A stretch of 64,000 bases of DNA from Chryseobacterium sp. JAH (lineage in GTDB: Bacteria > Bacteroidota > Bacteroidia > Flavobacteriales > Weeksellaceae), in NCBI RefSeq assembly GCF_001507335.1, contig NZ_LMAH01000006.1:124001-188000 (forward strand), given 5' to 3'. The position numbers and the translations under genes were made by a program. Below are positions 8,776-17,441 of the stretch, in pieces. Positions within the stretch are counted from its first letter, which is position 1. Each line of letters starts with the position of its first letter. The notes beneath the pieces were generated by a model. It worked only from the letters and a program-made list of their open reading frames with translations, ran no database searches and had not been told where the DNA came from.

Positions 8776-9042
8776 ATGAGAATAAAAACCATAGAAAAAT
8801 TATGTTGTCCGTTTGACAAATCAGATTTAAATTTAACGATCATTTCACAGGATGAAACTGAAAACATTATGGAAGGTTTACTCATCTGTGACGACTGTAA
8901 AAGAGTATACCCCATCATCAGCGGAATACCGATTATGTCTCCTGATGAATACCGTGAATTTAAACTGGAACAACCCGTTTTAGAACGCTGGGAAAAACAT
9001 TTGGAAGGAAAAAAAGTGGAGAATTTTAGGTTGATTTCGTAA
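8776..9042 (+). CDS. Trm112-like zinc-ribbon protein
   Basis: The ATG at 8776 gives 88 residues and is 4 bp after the ThiE-like stop; a longer frame from 8716 would overlap that gene by 56 bp and is rejected. The fold signature is LCCPFDKSDL (9-18) followed by LICDDCKRVYPIISGIPIM (36-54), the YPI-x-GIP ending being typical of Trm112/UPF0434 proteins. The second ligand pair C38/C41 is intact; the first is irregular, with adjacent C10-C11 and Asp14 where a second Cys is usual. Trm112 proteins stabilise and activate partner methyltransferases. The methyltransferase three genes upstream is the obvious candidate partner. Last gene of the TPP-regulated unit. Confidence 0.75.
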   Translation: MRIKTIEKLCCPFDKSDLNLTIISQDETENIMEGLLICDDCKRVYPIISGIPIMSPDEYREFKLEQPVLERWEKHLEGKKVENFRLIS

Positions 9043-9090
9043 CGATAACAGCAATAGATAATTTCAAAATGCTGAAAGTTTAGAATTTCG

Positions 9091-9098
9091 TAAATTTG
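9091..9098 (+). promoter_or_regulatory. -7 promoter element of dusB, almost on the start codon
   Basis: TAAATTTG followed by CAGCATG matches the Bacteroidetes -7 consensus. It ends only 4 bp before the dusB ATG (9103), implying a very short leader or leaderless message. A clear -33 TTTG is not seen. Confidence 0.45.
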
Positions 9099-9102
9099 CA
9101 GC

Positions 9103-10098
9103 ATGATAAAAATAGGCAACATAGAACTGCCGGAATTTCCGCTTTTGCTTGCACCAATGGAAGATGTGAGTGATCCGCCATACAGACGACTGTGTAAATT
9201 GCATGGTGCAGATATGATGTACTCAGAATTTATCTCTTCTGAAGGCTTGATTCGTGATGCGATGAAGAGCAGAAAGAAGCTGGATATTTTCGATTATGAG
9301 AGACCTGTAGGAATTCAAATTTTTGGAGGTGACGAGGAAGCAATGGCAATGTCTGCAAGAATTGTGGAGACCGTAAACCCTGATCTGGTGGACATCAATT
9401 TTGGTTGTCCGGTAAAAAAAGTGGTTTGCAAAGGTGCCGGCGCCGGAGTTTTGAAAGATGTTGATATGATGGTTCGTCTCACGAAAGCTGTGGTGAGTTC
9501 GACAAGCCTTCCTGTGACCGTAAAAACCCGTTTGGGATGGGACAGTAATTCTATCAATATTGATGAAGTGGCCGAACGTCTTCAGGAAACTGGAATTAAG
9601 GCGTTGACCATTCACGCAAGAACCCGCGGACAAATGTACAAAGGTGAAGCCGACTGGGAGCACATCTCAAGAATCAAGCAAAACCCAAATATTGAAATTC
9701 CTATTTTTGGAAACGGTGACATCGATTCGCCAGAAAAAGCTTTGGAATATAAAAATAAATATGCGTGTGACGGAATTATGATCGGTCGTGCAGCCATTGG
9801 TTATCCATGGATTTTTAATGAAATCAAACATTTCTTTGCAACCGGAGAATGTCTTGATGCACCTACGATTTCAGACCGACTTTTAGCGGTTCGCCAACAC
9901 GCAGAATGGAGTGCAGAATGGAAAGGTGAGAAGTTAGGATTAATCGAAATGAGACAGCATTACAGCAATTATTTCAGAGGGATTCCTCATTTTAAAGATT
10001 TCAGAAGAAAGTTTTTGGAAGTTTATTCTTTAGAGGAAATGGATGAAGTGATTAAAGAAACGCAGGGATTCTACGAGGAATATCAGGCACAGGTTTAA
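9103..10098 (+). CDS. dusB: tRNA-dihydrouridine synthase B
   Basis: FMN-dependent reduction of uridine to dihydrouridine in the tRNA D-loop. The 331-residue protein shows the Dus signatures in order: LAPMEDVSDPPYRRLC (16-31), INFGCPVKKVVCKGAGAG (98-115) containing the conserved GCP cysteine, PVTVKTRLGW, LTIHARTRGQMYKG, IFGNGDI and GIMIGRAAIG, the last two binding FMN phosphate. Length is normal. It follows the thiamine operon after 60 bp but has its own -7 element. It is convergent with deoC across a bidirectional terminator. Confidence 0.95.
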   Translation: MIKIGNIELPEFPLLLAPMEDVSDPPYRRLCKLHGADMMYSEFISSEGLIRDAMKSRKKLDIFDYERPVGIQIFGGDEEAMAMSARIVETVNPDLVDINFGCPVKKVVCKGAGAGVLKDVDMMVRLTKAVVSSTSLPVTVKTRLGWDSNSINIDEVAERLQETGIKALTIHARTRGQMYKGEADWEHISRIKQNPNIEIPIFGNGDIDSPEKALEYKNKYACDGIMIGRAAIGYPWIFNEIKHFFATGECLDAPTISDRLLAVRQHAEWSAEWKGEKLGLIEMRQHYSNYFRGIPHFKDFRRKFLEVYSLEEMDEVIKETQGFYEEYQAQV

Positions 10099-10207
10099 TA
10101 GGTTAAGTGAAATTAAACCATTTACATCTATCAAGAACTGAAGATAAAATTAAGTTGAGAGTCGATCTACGAACTAAAATAAATTTTTCAGAATTTCTCT
10201 AAAACAG

Positions 10208-10238
10208 CAAACCCATCAAAATCTGACGGGTTTGTTTT
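10208..10238. terminator. Bidirectional terminator between dusB and deoC
   Basis: CAAACCCATCA (10208-10218) pairs with TGACGGGTTTG (10224-10234) with one mismatch or wobble, and is followed by TTTTATTTT on the plus strand, with A-rich sequence on the other side. Confidence 0.75.
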
Positions 10239-10241
10239 ATT

Positions 10242-10991
10242 TTAATAAGATTCAGAAGAAGATTTCTTTTTAATTAAAGCTAGCGCCGAAGAAGTTCCTA
10301 TCCGTTTGACACCAAGGTTGATCATCTTTTCGGCATCTTCGGGAGTTCTTACTCCACCTGCTGCTTTTACCGGAAGTTTTCCAGCATTTTCGAGCATAAT
10401 TTTTATGCCTTCAAATGTGGCTCCATTTGGCTTTCCTTCTTTTGTTTCGTAAAACCCTGTAGAAGATTTTACGAATATTTTAGATAAATCATTTTCAGCA
10501 AAATTTTCTTCTGCCCATTCTGAGATATGCTTCGTTAAATCACCAATTTGATTATCTGTTAAAGCTGCAGTTTCAATAATCCATTTCGCAACTTTTTGGT
10601 TTTGAATACATAATTGAGTGCATTTTAGAAACTCCTCTTTTACGTACTCCAAATTTCCTTTCAGATATTCAGAATAATTAATCACAAAATCGAGTTCGTC
10701 AGCACCTTCTTCAACTGCTTTTGAAGCTTCTGCCAATTTTTCTTTTAAAGAATATGTTCCTTCATGAAAGCCAATCACCGTTCCTAAAACAACTGGTGAA
10801 TTTCTTTCCTGAATATACTTTCTAATCTCAGCGACATACACAGGCCGAATCATCACTGCAAAAATGCCATTATCAATAGCTTCTTGCGCAAGTTGTCTAA
10901 CTATGATTAAAGTTTCTTTTTCAGAAATACCAGATTGTGAAGGAGTTTTTAAATACGTTGAATCTAAATATTGAGCAATATTCATTGTCAT
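10242..10991 (-). CDS. deoC: Deoxyribose-phosphate aldolase
   Basis: Cleaves 2-deoxyribose 5-phosphate into glyceraldehyde 3-phosphate and acetaldehyde in deoxynucleoside catabolism. In the 249-residue product the catalytic residues are visible: Asp101 in ELDFVINY, Schiff-base Lys175 in FVKSSTGF and Lys209 in VKAAGGVRTPEDA. The start at 10991 overlaps the stop of the Lrp gene by one base; an ATG two codons later (10985) is equally possible. It is probably co-transcribed behind the Lrp-type regulator and the EEP gene. The C-terminus is a Ser/Lys-rich tail. Confidence 0.94.
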   Translation of the reverse strand: MTMNIAQYLDSTYLKTPSQSGISEKETLIIVRQLAQEAIDNGIFAVMIRPVYVAEIRKYIQERNSPVVLGTVIGFHEGTYSLKEKLAEASKAVEEGADELDFVINYSEYLKGNLEYVKEEFLKCTQLCIQNQKVAKWIIETAALTDNQIGDLTKHISEWAEENFAENDLSKIFVKSSTGFYETKEGKPNGATFEGIKIMLENAGKLPVKAAGGVRTPEDAEKMINLGVKRIGTSSALALIKKKSSSESY

Positions 10992-11461
10992 TATACTTTG
11001 AGTTGTCTGTTGATACCCTGCTCCAACGATATAAAAGTTTCCGTTCTGGTAACACCTTTCATTTTCTGAAGTTTATTTAAGATCTGCATCAAATGGTCAT
11101 TGTCTATGCATAAAACTTTTAAAAAAATGGTGTAATTTCCTGTGGTATAATGTGCTTCTACCACCTCGTTGACTTCTTTCAGTGATTTTACAACATCAGG
11201 ATAATGACTTGGCTGGTCGAGGAACATTCCGATATATGAAACCACTTTATATCCTATTTTTCTGGGATTTAGAAATGATATAGAATTTTCTATAACACCT
11301 GCGTGTTCCAGTTTTTTGATTCTTTGATGTACGGCAGTAGTTGATATTCCTACCTGCTTTGAAATATAGGCTAAAGAGCTTTTGGCTTTATCCATCAGCA
11401 TATAGATAATTTCTTTATCTAAAGGGTCTAAGTGATAGCTTGTACTGGTTGAGTTTTTCAT
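10991..11461 (-). CDS. Lrp/AsnC-family transcriptional regulator
   Basis: The 156-residue protein has the two-part Lrp layout: an N-terminal helix-turn-helix (YISKQVGISTTAVHQRIKKL, about 33-52) preceded by LDPLDKEIIYMLMD, and a C-terminal RAM ligand-binding domain (GNYTIFLKVLC, TRTETFISLEQ). It is a DNA-binding regulator that oligomerises and senses an amino acid or other small ligand; the ligand cannot be predicted. It overlaps the deoC start, suggesting co-translation and perhaps control of its own operon. Confidence 0.9.
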   Translation of the reverse strand: MKNSTSTSYHLDPLDKEIIYMLMDKAKSSLAYISKQVGISTTAVHQRIKKLEHAGVIENSISFLNPRKIGYKVVSYIGMFLDQPSHYPDVVKSLKEVNEVVEAHYTTGNYTIFLKVLCIDNDHLMQILNKLQKMKGVTRTETFISLEQGINRQLKV

Positions 11462-11488
11462 CGTTGATTATTACTTTTATATTATCAT

Positions 11489-12421
11489 TTATTTCTTTAA
11501 TACTACAAATACAGGGAAATGATCACTGTAACCACCCAGATAGCGGGTTCCCGCATAGGTTCTGAAAGGTCTTTCATTAAACATTTTATTTCTGCTTCGC
11601 AGCTTTTCCGGTTTAAAAATCTTGGCATCATAAAATGACAGTGACTGATTGTTATCGAAAAAAGATCGTGACAGCATAATCTGGTCAAAAAGAAGACCCG
11701 ATTTATAATGAAAGGCTGAATAATTCTTAGTGGAGTAAAGATCTTGAAAAGGATTTTCTAAAACTTTCTGCTGACTATCATCAAAAAGAACTCTCACCAA
11801 ATTCTCATCATCAGGATTTTCATTAAAATCACCGCATAAGATTACATTTTCCTTTTCCACATTGACGATCTTAAGAATTCTGTTTCTTATCTCACTGAGA
11901 ATATATTCGCGTTTGGGTTGATTGATATCTTTCTCACGTTTCGAAGGTAGATGGGCAACAAAAACATTAATGATTTCATCCTTGTATTTTACCTTTGAAA
12001 ACAATACATCTCGTGTAGTATCATAGTTTTCCGGATTATTATCTGAAATTTCAAAAAAGAATGTTATCGCTTCAGAATCAACGACTTCAATTTTTGATTT
12101 ATCGTAAAGCAAGGCGACATCTACCTTTCTTTCATCCATTGAGTTGTAATGTATGATTCCGTATTGTGAATTAAAAGGACTCATTTCCACAAGATCTTCC
12201 AAAACCTTTCTTCCGGAAATTTCAGAAAGTCCAATCATGCAAGGCAAAATACCCGTTTCTTCTTTCATCAATTGAAAGACGTGAGAAATTTTGAATAGCT
12301 TGTCTCTGTATTTTCTTTCATCCCAGTTTCTCAATCCTGATTTGCTAGGATCTAACCTATGAATGGGTTGGGGATCTGGCAAAAATAAATTTTCTACATT
12401 ATAAAAAGCAAACAATTCCAT
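11489..12421 (-). CDS. Endonuclease/exonuclease/phosphatase (EEP) family hydrolase
   Basis: The 310-residue protein lacks a signal peptide and carries the EEP metal and catalytic motifs: YNVENLF (7-13), GLSEI with Glu67, CGDFNENPDD and C-terminal SDHFPV. Such enzymes hydrolyse phosphodiesters in DNA, RNA, phosphoinositides or other substrates; the substrate is not evident. It lies 27 bp upstream of the Lrp gene in the same direction and may form an operon with it and deoC. The 271-bp gap upstream contains only the trmD terminator. Confidence 0.88.
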   Translation of the reverse strand: MELFAFYNVENLFLPDPQPIHRLDPSKSGLRNWDERKYRDKLFKISHVFQLMKEETGILPCMIGLSEISGRKVLEDLVEMSPFNSQYGIIHYNSMDERKVDVALLYDKSKIEVVDSEAITFFFEISDNNPENYDTTRDVLFSKVKYKDEIINVFVAHLPSKREKDINQPKREYILSEIRNRILKIVNVEKENVILCGDFNENPDDENLVRVLFDDSQQKVLENPFQDLYSTKNYSAFHYKSGLLFDQIMLSRSFFDNNQSLSFYDAKIFKPEKLRSRNKMFNERPFRTYAGTRYLGGYSDHFPVFVVLKK

Positions 12422-12634
12422 CTACAAGTTTTTCTATTGACAAGTTTGATATTTTAATTTCAGAATGTAAATTTATTGTTTTTTTTAGTATTAAAGCACT
12501 TTCCATAATTAAATTTCCACCTAAAAGGCAGATAATTTACCATAATCGTAAGTTTGTGAAATTATATTCATCAAAATTTCAACCAAATTGGCAATACATT
12601 CACGAAAATCTACATTGAAAATTACAGTAAGCAA

Positions 12635-12660
12635 CAAAAAATACCGTTTGAAAACGGTTG
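12635..12660 (-). terminator. Terminator of trmD
   Basis: ACCGTTT-GA-AAACGGT (12643-12658) is a perfect 7-bp stem; on the minus strand it is followed by a run of T (12636-12641), as expected for an intrinsic terminator downstream of trmD. Confidence 0.7.
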
Positions 12661-12692
12661 CACATTCATTTTACGGACAAAAAATCACCCTA

Positions 12693-13367
12693 CTAACGCA
12701 GTAAATCCGGACGCTTTTCCTGTGTAATTCTTACTGCTTCATCATGTCTCCATTCTTCAATTTTAGCAAAGTTTCCACTCAAAAGAATTTTTGGAACAAC
12801 TAACCCTTTGTATGATTCTGGTCTGGTATAAATTGGTGGTGATAAAAGATCATCCTGAAAACTATCAGTCAATGCACTCTGCTCATCATTCAAAACTCCT
12901 GGAACAAGACGTATAATAGAATCTGCCAAAACACAAGCAGCTAACTCGCCACCCGTCAATACAAAATCTCCAATTGAAATTTCTTTAGTAATATGAAGAT
13001 CACGAACTCTCTGATCAATCCCTTTGTAATGTCCACAAAGGAAAATCAGATTCTTTTTTATAGAAAGAGAATTGGAAATTTTCTGATTTAAAGTTTCACC
13101 ATCGGGTGTTAGGTAGATAATTTCATCATAATCCCGTTGAGATTTCAGTTCAGAAATACATTTATCCAGCGGTTCAATCATCATGACCATACCTGCACCG
13201 CCTCCGTATGGCTCATCATCAATCTGTCTATGTTTGTTGATGGACCAGTCTCTCAACTGATGGAAATGCACTTCTACCAAACCCTTATCAACTGCTCTCT
13301 TCAAAATAGAAGTTCTGAACGGACTTTCCATCAATTCTGGAAGTACGCTTATTATATCAATTCTCAT
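12693..13367 (-). CDS. trmD: tRNA (guanine-N1-)-methyltransferase
   Basis: Methylates G37 of tRNAs using SAM. The 224-residue protein starts [13 protein letters not shown] and has YGGGAGMVM (54-62), the SAM-binding trefoil-knot motifs [13 protein letters not shown] and [15 protein letters not shown], and the C-terminal helical tail [18 protein letters not shown]. Length is typical. It overlaps the NDH-2 gene by 4 bp; trmD in many bacteria instead sits with rpsP, rimM and rplS, none of which is present here. Confidence 0.97.
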   Translation of the reverse strand: MRIDIISVLPELMESPFRTSILKRAVDKGLVEVHFHQLRDWSINKHRQIDDEPYGGGAGMVMMIEPLDKCISELKSQRDYDEIIYLTPDGETLNQKISNSLSIKKNLIFLCGHYKGIDQRVRDLHITKEISIGDFVLTGGELAACVLADSIIRLVPGVLNDEQSALTDSFQDDLLSPPIYTRPESYKGLVVPKILLSGNFAKIEEWRHDEAVRITQEKRPDLLR

Positions 13368-14626
13368 TGTTGCGTGTTATTTTTTTTACTCGGCGAAATA
13401 ATCAGGCGTAAGGAAGAGTCTTTGTTAAAGTAACTCCACATCCAGTTAAAAAATATGGCCAGTTTATTTCGAACGCTCAAAATAAGCATTAAATGTAAAA
13501 ACATCCAAAAATACCAGGCTAAAAATCCCTGAAATTTTATAAAAGGCAAATCGACAACCGCTCTGTGCTTTCCTATGGTAGCTAATGAACCCTGGTCTTG
13601 GTATTCATATTCCGTCCATTCACCAGCATTTTTCTTCAGAAAGTTTTTCCCTAAATTTTTCGCCTGATTGATGGCAACATTAGCGACCTGAGGATGTCCC
13701 TGCGGATATTTCGGAGTTTCCATATAAGCGATATCACCTACTGCGTAAATATTATCATATCCTTTAATTTTATTAAAACGGTCTACAATATATCTGTTTC
13801 TGATAAGCTTTTCTGTCGGAAAACCATCAATCACGTTCCCTACAACTCCGGCTGCCCAAATCACATTGTTGGATGGAATTTCTTTTCCGCTTTTCATATA
13901 GACCTTGTCACCATCGTAATCGGTAACAATTTCTCCGCTCATAAATTCAACGCCAAGATCTTTCAGGTATTTCTCAGATTTTTCTTGTGCCTCGGGGCTC
14001 ATCACCGCTAAAGGTTTTTCTGTAGAACTTACCAAAATGATTTTTAGGTTATCAAAATTCATGTAAGGATAATCGCGAGGAAGAATATCTTTTTTCATTT
14101 CTGAAAAAGCTCCTGCTAATTCTACTCCGGTCGGTCCGCTTCCTACGATAACAATATTCCAGTTTCCGTCGTCGCTGCGGCTTTTTTCAAGAATTAATTT
14201 TTCGAAAGTCATCAAAACATGATTTCTGATTCCGATGGCTTCCTGGGTATTTTTCATTCCGAAAGCTTTGCTCTCCAAATCTTTATTCCCAAAGAAATTG
14301 GTTTTGCAACCCGTGGCAATAATCAGTTTATCATAAGTGAATTCGGCTCCGTCGGTGATGACTTTATTTTGAGAAGGAATAATTTCTTTAACATCCGTAA
14401 GACGAAACTGTGTATTTCTGGATTCCTGAAAAATCTTACGAAATGGAAATGAAATATTGGAAGGCTCTATCCTTCCACACGCAACCTGATAAAAAAGCGG
14501 CTGAAACATGTGGTGGTTTACCTTATCCAGAACAATAACTTTTTTATTTTTATTGTTTAACGTTTTCGCTAGCTGCAGCCCCGCAAAACCTCCTCCGATG
14601 ATGATGATCTTTTCGCGTGTTTCCAT
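13364..14626 (-). CDS. ndh: Type II NADH dehydrogenase (NAD(P)/FAD-dependent oxidoreductase)
   Basis: A non-proton-pumping NADH:quinone oxidoreductase that would feed menaquinone from the cytoplasmic face of the membrane. From METREK (420 residues) the product has an FAD-binding [11 protein letters not shown] near the N-terminus, a second dinucleotide fold [17 protein letters not shown] near residue 160, an FAD-contacting YAVGDIAYM, and an aromatic C-terminal amphipathic/hydrophobic region ([16 protein letters not shown]) used for membrane attachment. An upstream in-frame ATG (14635) adds three residues; the later start is preferred because of fit to the family. It overlaps trmD by 4 bp. Confidence 0.9.
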   Translation of the reverse strand: METREKIIIIGGGFAGLQLAKTLNNKNKKVIVLDKVNHHMFQPLFYQVACGRIEPSNISFPFRKIFQESRNTQFRLTDVKEIIPSQNKVITDGAEFTYDKLIIATGCKTNFFGNKDLESKAFGMKNTQEAIGIRNHVLMTFEKLILEKSRSDDGNWNIVIVGSGPTGVELAGAFSEMKKDILPRDYPYMNFDNLKIILVSSTEKPLAVMSPEAQEKSEKYLKDLGVEFMSGEIVTDYDGDKVYMKSGKEIPSNNVIWAAGVVGNVIDGFPTEKLIRNRYIVDRFNKIKGYDNIYAVGDIAYMETPKYPQGHPQVANVAINQAKNLGKNFLKKNAGEWTEYEYQDQGSLATIGKHRAVVDLPFIKFQGFLAWYFWMFLHLMLILSVRNKLAIFFNWMWSYFNKDSSLRLIISPSKKNNTQQ

Positions 14627-14797
14627 AGTATACAAATTTACTTATTTTATTTATTAGTAAAAGCTATTTAAAACTCAAAAGAGACAAAAGATTCCTTCAC
14701 TTGACAACAATTTCTACTGCATCTTCTTTTGTAAAAAAAGCATTACCTATTTTTTCAATTACTTGAATTTTATGTAGTATTTTATGGCTTAAAAAGT

Positions 14798-14805
14798 TAG
14801 TTTTG
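14798..14805 (+). promoter_or_regulatory. -7 promoter element of the GH25 gene
   Basis: TAGTTTTG matches TAnnTTTG and ends 9 bp before the preferred ATG (14815), implying a very short leader. Confidence 0.4.
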
Positions 14806-14814
14806 CAAAACTTT

Positions 14815-15678
14815 ATGAGCCCTAAGAAGTATACCAAAAAAACTGCCAAAAGAGTGCATAGAAGCCGTCGGAAGAACTATTTTTTCCGACGAAAAATCCT
14901 TTTGGGAATATTGATTATTGCGTTGTTAGGAACGGGATTATATCTCAAGCAGTCAATAAGTTACTATTATGCTTTATATTTTAACAAATTCACTCATAAA
15001 AAGCTTCACAACAACGAAAAAGAAACTATAAGAATCCAGAAAATTCTCAGCAATAATCTTGATAAAACGTACGGTTTTGATATTTCACATTATCAGAATC
15101 GGGAAGATATCAAATGGGACAGTCTGAGCATCGGAAATAAAACTATTCCGTTGGAATTTGTGATCATGCGTGCAACGATGGGAAACCGCAATGCCGACAA
15201 ACATTTTGACGAATTTTGGCATCAGGCACAGAAAAATAAACTTATTCGCGGTGCATATCATTTTTACAGAGCTGACGAAGACCCTGTAATTCAAGCAAAT
15301 AACTTTATTAAAAACGTAAAACTGGAAAGCGGTGATCTTCCGCCAATTTTAGATATTGAAAAAATTCCGAGAAGAAAATCAAACAAAAAACTAATCGAGG
15401 ATCTTAAAATCTGGTGCAAAATCATTGAAGAAACCTATGGTGAAAAACCCATTATCTACACGTATTATCATTACTACAAAGATTTTCTGAAAGGTGAATT
15501 TGATGATTACCCACTCTGGCTGGCCAATTATAACGATGTCCCTACTCCATCACCTGATGATCAATGGGATTTTTGGCAGTTTAGTGAAAAGGGAATCGTT
15601 TACGGAATCAACACTAAAGTTGATCTTAATATTTATAATGGCGGAGTCTGGTCTTTGAAAAGGTTGACTTTAGATTAA
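14815..15678 (+). CDS. Glycoside hydrolase family 25 lysozyme-like protein
   Basis: Peptidoglycan muramidase of the GH25 TIM-barrel family. The ATG at 14815 gives 287 residues; a TTG at 14803 overlaps the promoter. A very basic N-terminus (KKYTKKTAKRVHRSRRKN) precedes one hydrophobic segment (ILLGILIIALLGTGLYL), so the enzyme is probably anchored in the inner membrane facing the periplasm. Catalytic motifs are YGFDISHYQ, FVIMRATMG, ILDIEKI (the DxE pair), YPLWLANYN and WDFWQFSEKG. It ends 2 bp before the convergent hydrolase gene. A role in cell-wall remodelling is likely. Confidence 0.9.
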   Translation: MSPKKYTKKTAKRVHRSRRKNYFFRRKILLGILIIALLGTGLYLKQSISYYYALYFNKFTHKKLHNNEKETIRIQKILSNNLDKTYGFDISHYQNREDIKWDSLSIGNKTIPLEFVIMRATMGNRNADKHFDEFWHQAQKNKLIRGAYHFYRADEDPVIQANNFIKNVKLESGDLPPILDIEKIPRRKSNKKLIEDLKIWCKIIEETYGEKPIIYTYYHYYKDFLKGEFDDYPLWLANYNDVPTPSPDDQWDFWQFSEKGIVYGINTKVDLNIYNGGVWSLKRLTLD

Positions 15679-15679
15679 A

Positions 15680-17326
15680 TTAATTTTTCAGAAAATCAAT
15701 TAGATCTTTATTCAGCTGATCCGCATTTTCAAACGGAATCATATGTGTTTCATCTTTATAAATTTCAAGTTTGGCGTTGGGAATTTGCTTTGCCAGCAGT
15801 TCAGAATGTTCAGGTTTGATTACATCTTTTTCTCCCGCAATCACCATAACTTCAGCGATAATTTTATTTAAATCCTTCTTTGAAATATTGGGTTCTGTCA
15901 ACATCAGTTTCAGCAACCTCATTTCGTTGAATTTTTCTGATTTATTTTCATACTGCATCGCTTTAAGGCTTAGTCTGAACTTGCTTATTAATTCGTCGTC
16001 CACACCTTCTACTGAAGCGTTTGCTCCGATGATCATTAATTTATTTAAATTTTCCGGATATTTCAACGCAAACTCAAGTCCTGTATTTCCACCATCACTC
16101 CAACCAGCTACACTTACTTTTTTCAAACCTAAATCGTCAATTAAAGCTTTCATATCATCTGCAAAAATTTTATAATTAAAATCCTTTTGCGTTTTATCTA
16201 TGCTTTTCCCCTGAGCTCTTGTATCAACAGCAATCACTTTAAACTGTTTTGAAAGTTCCGGAATCTGCTGATAAAAATCTCTGATACTTCCTGAATTTCC
16301 GTGGAGTAAAAGCAAAGGCTCGCCTTCTCCATAGATTTCATAATACAAATCTGCATCTTTTAGTTTTAGAACTTTGCCTGCAGATGTATTTTTCCCATAA
16401 ATCGACTGTTCGGCTTCCATTTGATATTTGCTTACATCATAAAAAAGATTTGACAAATTGCCATCATTACTATTCTCTTCCTGAATTTCATTTTTCCCAT
16501 TTTTATCGACCTTCACATCGATATTAATTGCCGGTGCAGCAATGGTCATTTTTTCCCAGTCGCCATAAAATTTTCTCAGATAACCTGTTCTGAAAAGCGC
16601 AGCACTGATGTTAAGTTTCCCTTCAAACTCTTTCAAAAACTGAATTCCTACAAAAAATTTACCCTGAACCCATATATTTTTTTCATTGACATCTAAAGTA
16701 AAGCTGTCATCTACAATTTTATCTTTTGTGAGCTCCACTGTAATTTCCTCATCCAAAATACTCTCTCCGGGCAAACCATGCTTTTCCTTATAGATGGTAT
16801 AACGCATGATTATCGGTCGGTCTGCGGTAATATTCGCGATATTCAGGTTAATATTTTTAATCTTTGATTTTTTACTGGTTTTAAATTCTAAAGCGGTTTC
16901 ACCCAGGAAATCTCCTTTTCCGAGTGACGGGTTTACAGAATACATCACACTTTTCGTTTTCGTATTCACTCCCCAATTTTTATCAACGAGTTTTTTTGGT
17001 GTGATTTTTACTTCCTGAATATTTTTGAATTTTTCCTTTAGATAAATCTTCCTGTCATTTTGTTTTACGAAATCCTGAACTGTTTCTGTGTAGCTTTCGT
17101 ACCCCGCAACATCGATCCTCACTTTAGCAGAAGGATTTATTTTAGAAAGATCAATTGAAAAATTTCCTTTCTCGTCACTGATGATACCCACACTTTCTTT
17201 TTCAACACCTAGTTTCACATAGGCAATCGGAGTATTTTCTTCTTTAGACAAAACAGTTCCTGAAATTACCTGAGCACTTGAAAACAATGCTGTAAACAAC
17301 AGAATAAGAATATTGAGTTTCTTCAT
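15680..17326 (-). CDS. Secreted alpha/beta hydrolase with N-terminal carboxypeptidase-regulatory-like domain
   Basis: A 548-residue secreted fusion. The chosen start (MKKLNILILLFTALFSSAQ) gives a clean signal peptide; six extra residues upstream are possible. Residues ~20-105 form a CarboxypepD_reg/CNA-B-like fold (ISGTVLSKEENTPIAYV). A middle part (~120-270) resembles the linker found in Bacteroidetes carboxypeptidase-like proteins. From ~315 an alpha/beta hydrolase follows: LLLLHGNSGS (oxyanion region), nucleophile Ser in AGWSDGG, acid near AGEKDVI, and histidine in DETHMI. The substrate is unknown. A second hydrolase with the same GWSDGG motif but another N-terminal domain lies at 21333, indicating related enzymes. 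Confidence 0.85.
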   Translation of the reverse strand: MKKLNILILLFTALFSSAQVISGTVLSKEENTPIAYVKLGVEKESVGIISDEKGNFSIDLSKINPSAKVRIDVAGYESYTETVQDFVKQNDRKIYLKEKFKNIQEVKITPKKLVDKNWGVNTKTKSVMYSVNPSLGKGDFLGETALEFKTSKKSKIKNINLNIANITADRPIIMRYTIYKEKHGLPGESILDEEITVELTKDKIVDDSFTLDVNEKNIWVQGKFFVGIQFLKEFEGKLNISAALFRTGYLRKFYGDWEKMTIAAPAINIDVKVDKNGKNEIQEENSNDGNLSNLFYDVSKYQMEAEQSIYGKNTSAGKVLKLKDADLYYEIYGEGEPLLLLHGNSGSIRDFYQQIPELSKQFKVIAVDTRAQGKSIDKTQKDFNYKIFADDMKALIDDLGLKKVSVAGWSDGGNTGLEFALKYPENLNKLMIIGANASVEGVDDELISKFRLSLKAMQYENKSEKFNEMRLLKLMLTEPNISKKDLNKIIAEVMVIAGEKDVIKPEHSELLAKQIPNAKLEIYKDETHMIPFENADQLNKDLIDFLKN

Positions 17327-17441
17327 AATAAAAGTTTGATGCAAAAATCATTAATTTAAGATGAAAACATTCTTAAAATCTTATTAAATTAAAAGAAGCT
17401 ATAGTTAAATAATCACAACAAAGTGAACCCCACTTGTTAAA

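Noticed and set aside
8716..9042. Longer version of the Trm112-like gene
   Set aside because: Would overlap the ThiE-like gene by 56 bp and adds residues that match nothing; ATG at 8776 is 4 bp after the stop.
9223..9663. 146-residue open frame antisense to dusB
   Set aside because: Fully inside the well-supported dusB gene, composition is not protein-like and no motif or signal is seen.
15771..16175. 134-residue open frame opposite the alpha/beta hydrolase gene
   Set aside because: Shadow of a coding strand with clear catalytic motifs; serine/phenylalanine-rich product without recognisable features.
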